This document shows, one piece after another, positions 60,481-64,000 of a DNA stretch of 64,000 nucleotides. Source of the DNA: Sitta carolinensis (Eukaryota; Chordata; Aves; Passeriformes; Sittidae). The translations under genes and the position numbers were made by a program. Under the pieces are notes generated by a model that worked only from the letters and a program-made list of their open reading frames with translations, had not been told where the DNA came from and did not search any database. Position 1 is the first letter of the stretch. The number at the start of each line of letters is the position of its first letter. The stretch is taken from contig CM063288.1 of the NCBI GenBank assembly GCA_032173965.1, forward strand, positions 11,822,501 to 11,886,500, in the 5' to 3' direction.

Positions 60481-63400
60481 CAATTTGGGAACTTGGAGGT
60501 TGTGTCATGCAGAGGGTGGGGTGGAGAGGGAAAGGTGCATTCTGGGCCTCGTTAAAGTCAGGCAGTTAGCATTTAGGAGAATTCGTATTTAATTTTTATT
60601 ATGAGATGAGAAACCGATCTTCCTAAATATCTCTGCCTTTGAAAGAGTGGCTCATTTAAATTTCCCCTACAGCCATGTGCCTGGGCTTCCTCATGCCTGT
60701 AGGTAGAGAGGACACCAGCCAGCCTCACTCGTGGTCCTCCTACTCTACACAGCAGTACAGGCTTTCACATTCCAACAGTTCTGAACTCGAATTGTTACGA
60801 GTTGCCCTTCCAGAAGTAGAGACAATAAAACCAAGAGCCTCTTCTGCAGATCTAACTTGTCTATAGTTCCCATATTCTGTAATTATAAACTGTTTCCATC
60901 TCAGTCACACATACACATAGGCCCTTACTGCAAGAGAAAAGAGGAGCTTTGACTCCTTGGCCAGCATGATTTATGGAAAAATAGAAAATTAGGAGAGACT
61001 TCCCTGATGTCTTATCTGTGAGGCCAATTTCTGAACATCTGATCAATGAGTTACTATAAAAAAACTGTTGCAGATGATGTTTAAAATGGCAGCTTCAGAA
61101 GACTAAAAATATGGGATGCAAATTTTTAGTACAAAAGGACTCTTCTCTACTGCCAGCATCAACAATATCGATCTCTTTTCCTACGGCTATAGCTTAATTT
61201 GTCAGAGGCTGGAAACACTTGGGACAAATATCCAAAGCAAGGGAACTAGAAATGCAGACTGAACATATTCTTATAATAATACAGTCTAAATAATAATATA
61301 ATTAAATAGTTATTCTTCAATTATTTAACTATGATTCACTTTATCCCTTCAATTAATTAGAAATTAAACCTCATGAATCTATTAATTCACACAAGTGAAA
61401 AAGAAAACGTTATGATCTAGGAAACATGCAAAACATGCTATGAGGGCACTTCTGTGTGACTCAGTAGTATGAAGGAGGAAAAATGTGTTGTGAATTACAT
61501 TTGTTTGGCTCTGGAGAGCAGCTTGGTGATTTGCACTACTGGCTGAGCCTCACTGCCACTTCCTCATATGCTAGTACAAAGAGTAAAACCTCTGTAATAA
61601 ATGAAATCAAGGGTTTGTTGGGGATGAGAATAAAGACTTGCTATATGGCCCCAAAGCAGGGTGGGGAGCTCAGAGACTCACTCTTTAAAGCTGATCCCCT
61701 CCTCAAGCTGAACTTCCTAATTAATCGCCAAGCCTCATCTGCTTTCTTCTGTAAAAATATGAGCATAAATAGTTCTGGCCTGTTGTGAGTAATTACTCCA
61801 GTTCAGGGAATTGAACATGTTATATTAGCATGAATACCATGTAAGTAGAGTCTCATCTCTACCCAGCCTTTTAGTGTTCACCTGCTAAATCACACCTTGC
61901 AGTTAACTCGTGTTAGAAGACAACTTTGTATTAATTTTTCTACTTCCAAGCATACACACAAGCATGCTTCTTGCTTTCAGGAGCCTGTATTATATCTACG
62001 CAGAGTTCAGAGGAAAGCCCTTCGAACCACAAGAGCACGTGCATCACCTGCAGAGTCCTGGGGCCAGCGTCCGATCACACGCTGCTCCACTGCTGCCCAT
62101 TTTGGGTCATTTATGAGCGCTTTTCTTCACAGCATGACAAAATTTCACTCTTTACATCTCATTACACAATGCTTTCATCACAATTCTCCTGACATCTTCA
62201 AACAATCCTCAACTTACTTCTTCACTTCCTCCTAATAAAAGGAGAAATATTGAGCCCATAAATCACTTTTTTCCAAAGGTGAGAGGACACTGCTAACAGA
62301 ACACATTATACTGCAAGCTTAAAAACCAATTAGGTCTCCAGGGATGCCAAATGGGCTGATGGACACACTCCACCTCGGGGCATCCTCATTTGGATCTCTG
62401 GAAAGGTTGTGACCGCTTCCTTAGTGGAGGCACTCCCAAAGCAAGTGCCAAGTGGGGAGAAGGTGTTAATTCGTAACAGCATGTCTACAGGTTGAGAATT
62501 TTAGCATATGCTTGGACTATGTTGGGGCCAATCAACCCTTCAGGTCTGCCAGTCCCTGACATACCTCAAGTGGGCTGCCTCAGTACTTCCTGTAGCCTTT
62601 GCTTCTTAGGGGATCTGCCAAACTTCTGCATGTTGGTGTCTCCCCTATTTCTGCTTTCTGGCAAGCCTTCCTTTCTGCCACTTTGTGCAGTGCTCACAAG
62701 AGAAGTGGCTGAGACCCATCCAGGACCACAAAACTGTGTTACCCTCCAAACAATTTTGTAAAAGACTTTCTGGTTGCCTTTAAGGAGTTTATCAAATACA
62801 TTAATTAATCTGATAGATTATAATCTAGCAACTCCTACTTTATTCTGTTCATCTGAATCTTCACAGGTAATTGGAAAAAGATACCTGAGTAGCAAAGTTT
62901 ACGAAAAAGGAGAGATAAAGCAGATTTAAGCCCTTTTGGTCAGAAAATATCTTCAAAACTCAGGCAACGAAATACAAACTCTCCAGCCAATCTAGGTAAG
63001 AAAGAGAAGAGCTCACAGAAGAGTTGTTCTGTTCTCCAAGGGTGATGAAAATCCACCCTGCAGTGAAGGAAGGGGAGGGGAGAGATTCATTTTGAAGAAG
63101 ACTCTGGCTGCAATAACATATATTTCAAAAAGGTAAAAGTAATCTGCCTGCAAAGTTTACATAGCTGGGGTATCTGTTGTCACATCTGAACTGGTGCAGC
63201 CCCTTCTAAGTTTGTCTCCTTATACCCTGCCCAGAGGGGACACCCAGTCTCCAGCGAGGGTAGCTATGGTGGCTGCCCAGGGGGTACAGCCTTGCCTACA
63301 GCTGTGCCACCATGTTGGGCCCTGGAACTTCTCTGGAGATCCACCAGCACACGTGTGCCAGAGATGGGGGTGGGCTTTGCCTGCCACAATGAGCAGGAGG

Positions 63401-64000
63401 AGGAAGGAGCAACATCCCTGCACGTTCACCTGCACACCAGAGTTACACCCACTAGTAATGGCTCCATGCCTGCAGGTGTCCACAAGAGCTTCCCAGTTGA
63501 TTTCAACAGCAACAAGACCACAATCTTGCTTAACATACTGACTTGACCGGGAACAGCACAAGTGGAAGGGTTTCTTTATGAACATTCTTGCACTGTGTCT
63601 GAACATTCCCAAATTTCTCTCTAACCATGAAATCCCAAGCAGCAATGACTGAAGATGGTGCAGTCTGCTTAGTTCATTAGCAGGATCACAGCTGGCACAT
63701 TACACCCCTTCCTCACCAGGACAATGAGGTGCTCTCCATCTCCAGCCAGCCTCACCAGCCATTCTTTAACTCCAACATGGAGGAGTGGAAGGCACAGTGC
63801 TGCCAACCCTTTTTGCAGCATCAGTCTGTCGGTGGCAAGCATTGATGGGATGCCCCAAGTCCCCCACAGCCACCCCTCACCAGCCAGCCAGCCCCTCCCT
63901 CAGCCCAGTTCTCTGGGAGTGGTGGTGACCCATCTCACTACAGTGACGTTTCGATGCCACGCAGTGACACAGCTTCCAGTTCCTCTGACAGCCAAGAACC

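Larger units (their letters stand above)
56779..64000. other. gene-free block
   Basis: Non-coding sequence with one amniote repeat fragment (57.5 kb), an A15 run at 59.9 kb and an enhancer-like stretch at 60.15-60.48 kb. A plus-strand donor-like 'ATAG|GTAAGT' at 58187 and another at 62993 lack convincing acceptors and open frames. The last kilobase is somewhat richer in G and C and has overlapping short frames on both strands, none recognised. Confidence 0.55.

Noticed and set aside
1..64000. CRISPR arrays, operons, rRNA or phage-like content
   Set aside because: No regularly spaced direct repeats, no dense coding and no rRNA sequence. The CR1 elements place the window in a vertebrate nuclear genome.

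Overview
The window looks like nuclear DNA from a bird, or at least a sauropsid. The best evidence is two 5'-truncated CR1 (chicken repeat 1) LINE copies: one on the minus strand at about 23173-23690 and a shorter one on the plus strand at about 43397-43546. Both show the typical avian CR1 3' end. The sequence is otherwise AT-rich and CpG-poor, with stop codons in all frames, sparse young repeats and many homopolymer or purine-rich tracts. Nothing suggests a bacterial, viral or organellar origin: there is no dense coding, no operons, no rRNA and no CRISPR array.

I recognise no complete protein-coding gene. The longest open frames (200 and 167 codons) have no recognisable domain and look like chance frames. 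The window is best described as intergenic or deep intronic DNA. Four minus-strand segments have good splice signals around short open or unknown segments (44080-44045, 42283-42087, 20180-20101, 8242-8185), and one plus-strand segment does too (41792-41882). The 197-bp segment at 42283-42087 is the best coding-exon candidate, because it is open in one frame from a fair acceptor to a very strong donor. All of these remain hypotheses.

Layout. 1-5 kb: non-coding, with two polypurine tracts. 5-13 kb: relics of ancient repeats (a MIR-like piece and two pieces of an amniote fold-back repeat), an exon-like segment near 8.2 kb and a tRNA-like SINE relic at 12.7 kb. 13-23 kb: non-coding, with a G-quadruplex motif beside a stretch that looks constrained (16.1-17.0 kb), a long A/C-rich tract at 18 kb and an exon-like segment at 20.1 kb. 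23.2-23.7 kb: the CR1 on the minus strand. 24-36 kb: gene-free, with a G14 run, a small CpG cluster at 33.8 kb and a tRNA-like relic at 35.1 kb. 36-43.5 kb: a 42-base T run, a G-rich hairpin/G4 region, a 17-bp hairpin at 39.5 kb, the exon-like segments, a diverged duplication and the plus-strand CR1. 44-64 kb: gene-free, with LINE2/MIR-type relics, more fold-back repeat pieces, a perfect hairpin at 52.8 kb and several stretches that read like conserved non-coding elements.

No set of genes working together can be inferred here. If the window has a function, it is most likely distal regulation, or intronic or lncRNA transcription from the minus strand. Both ideas need alignment to other bird genomes or RNA data.
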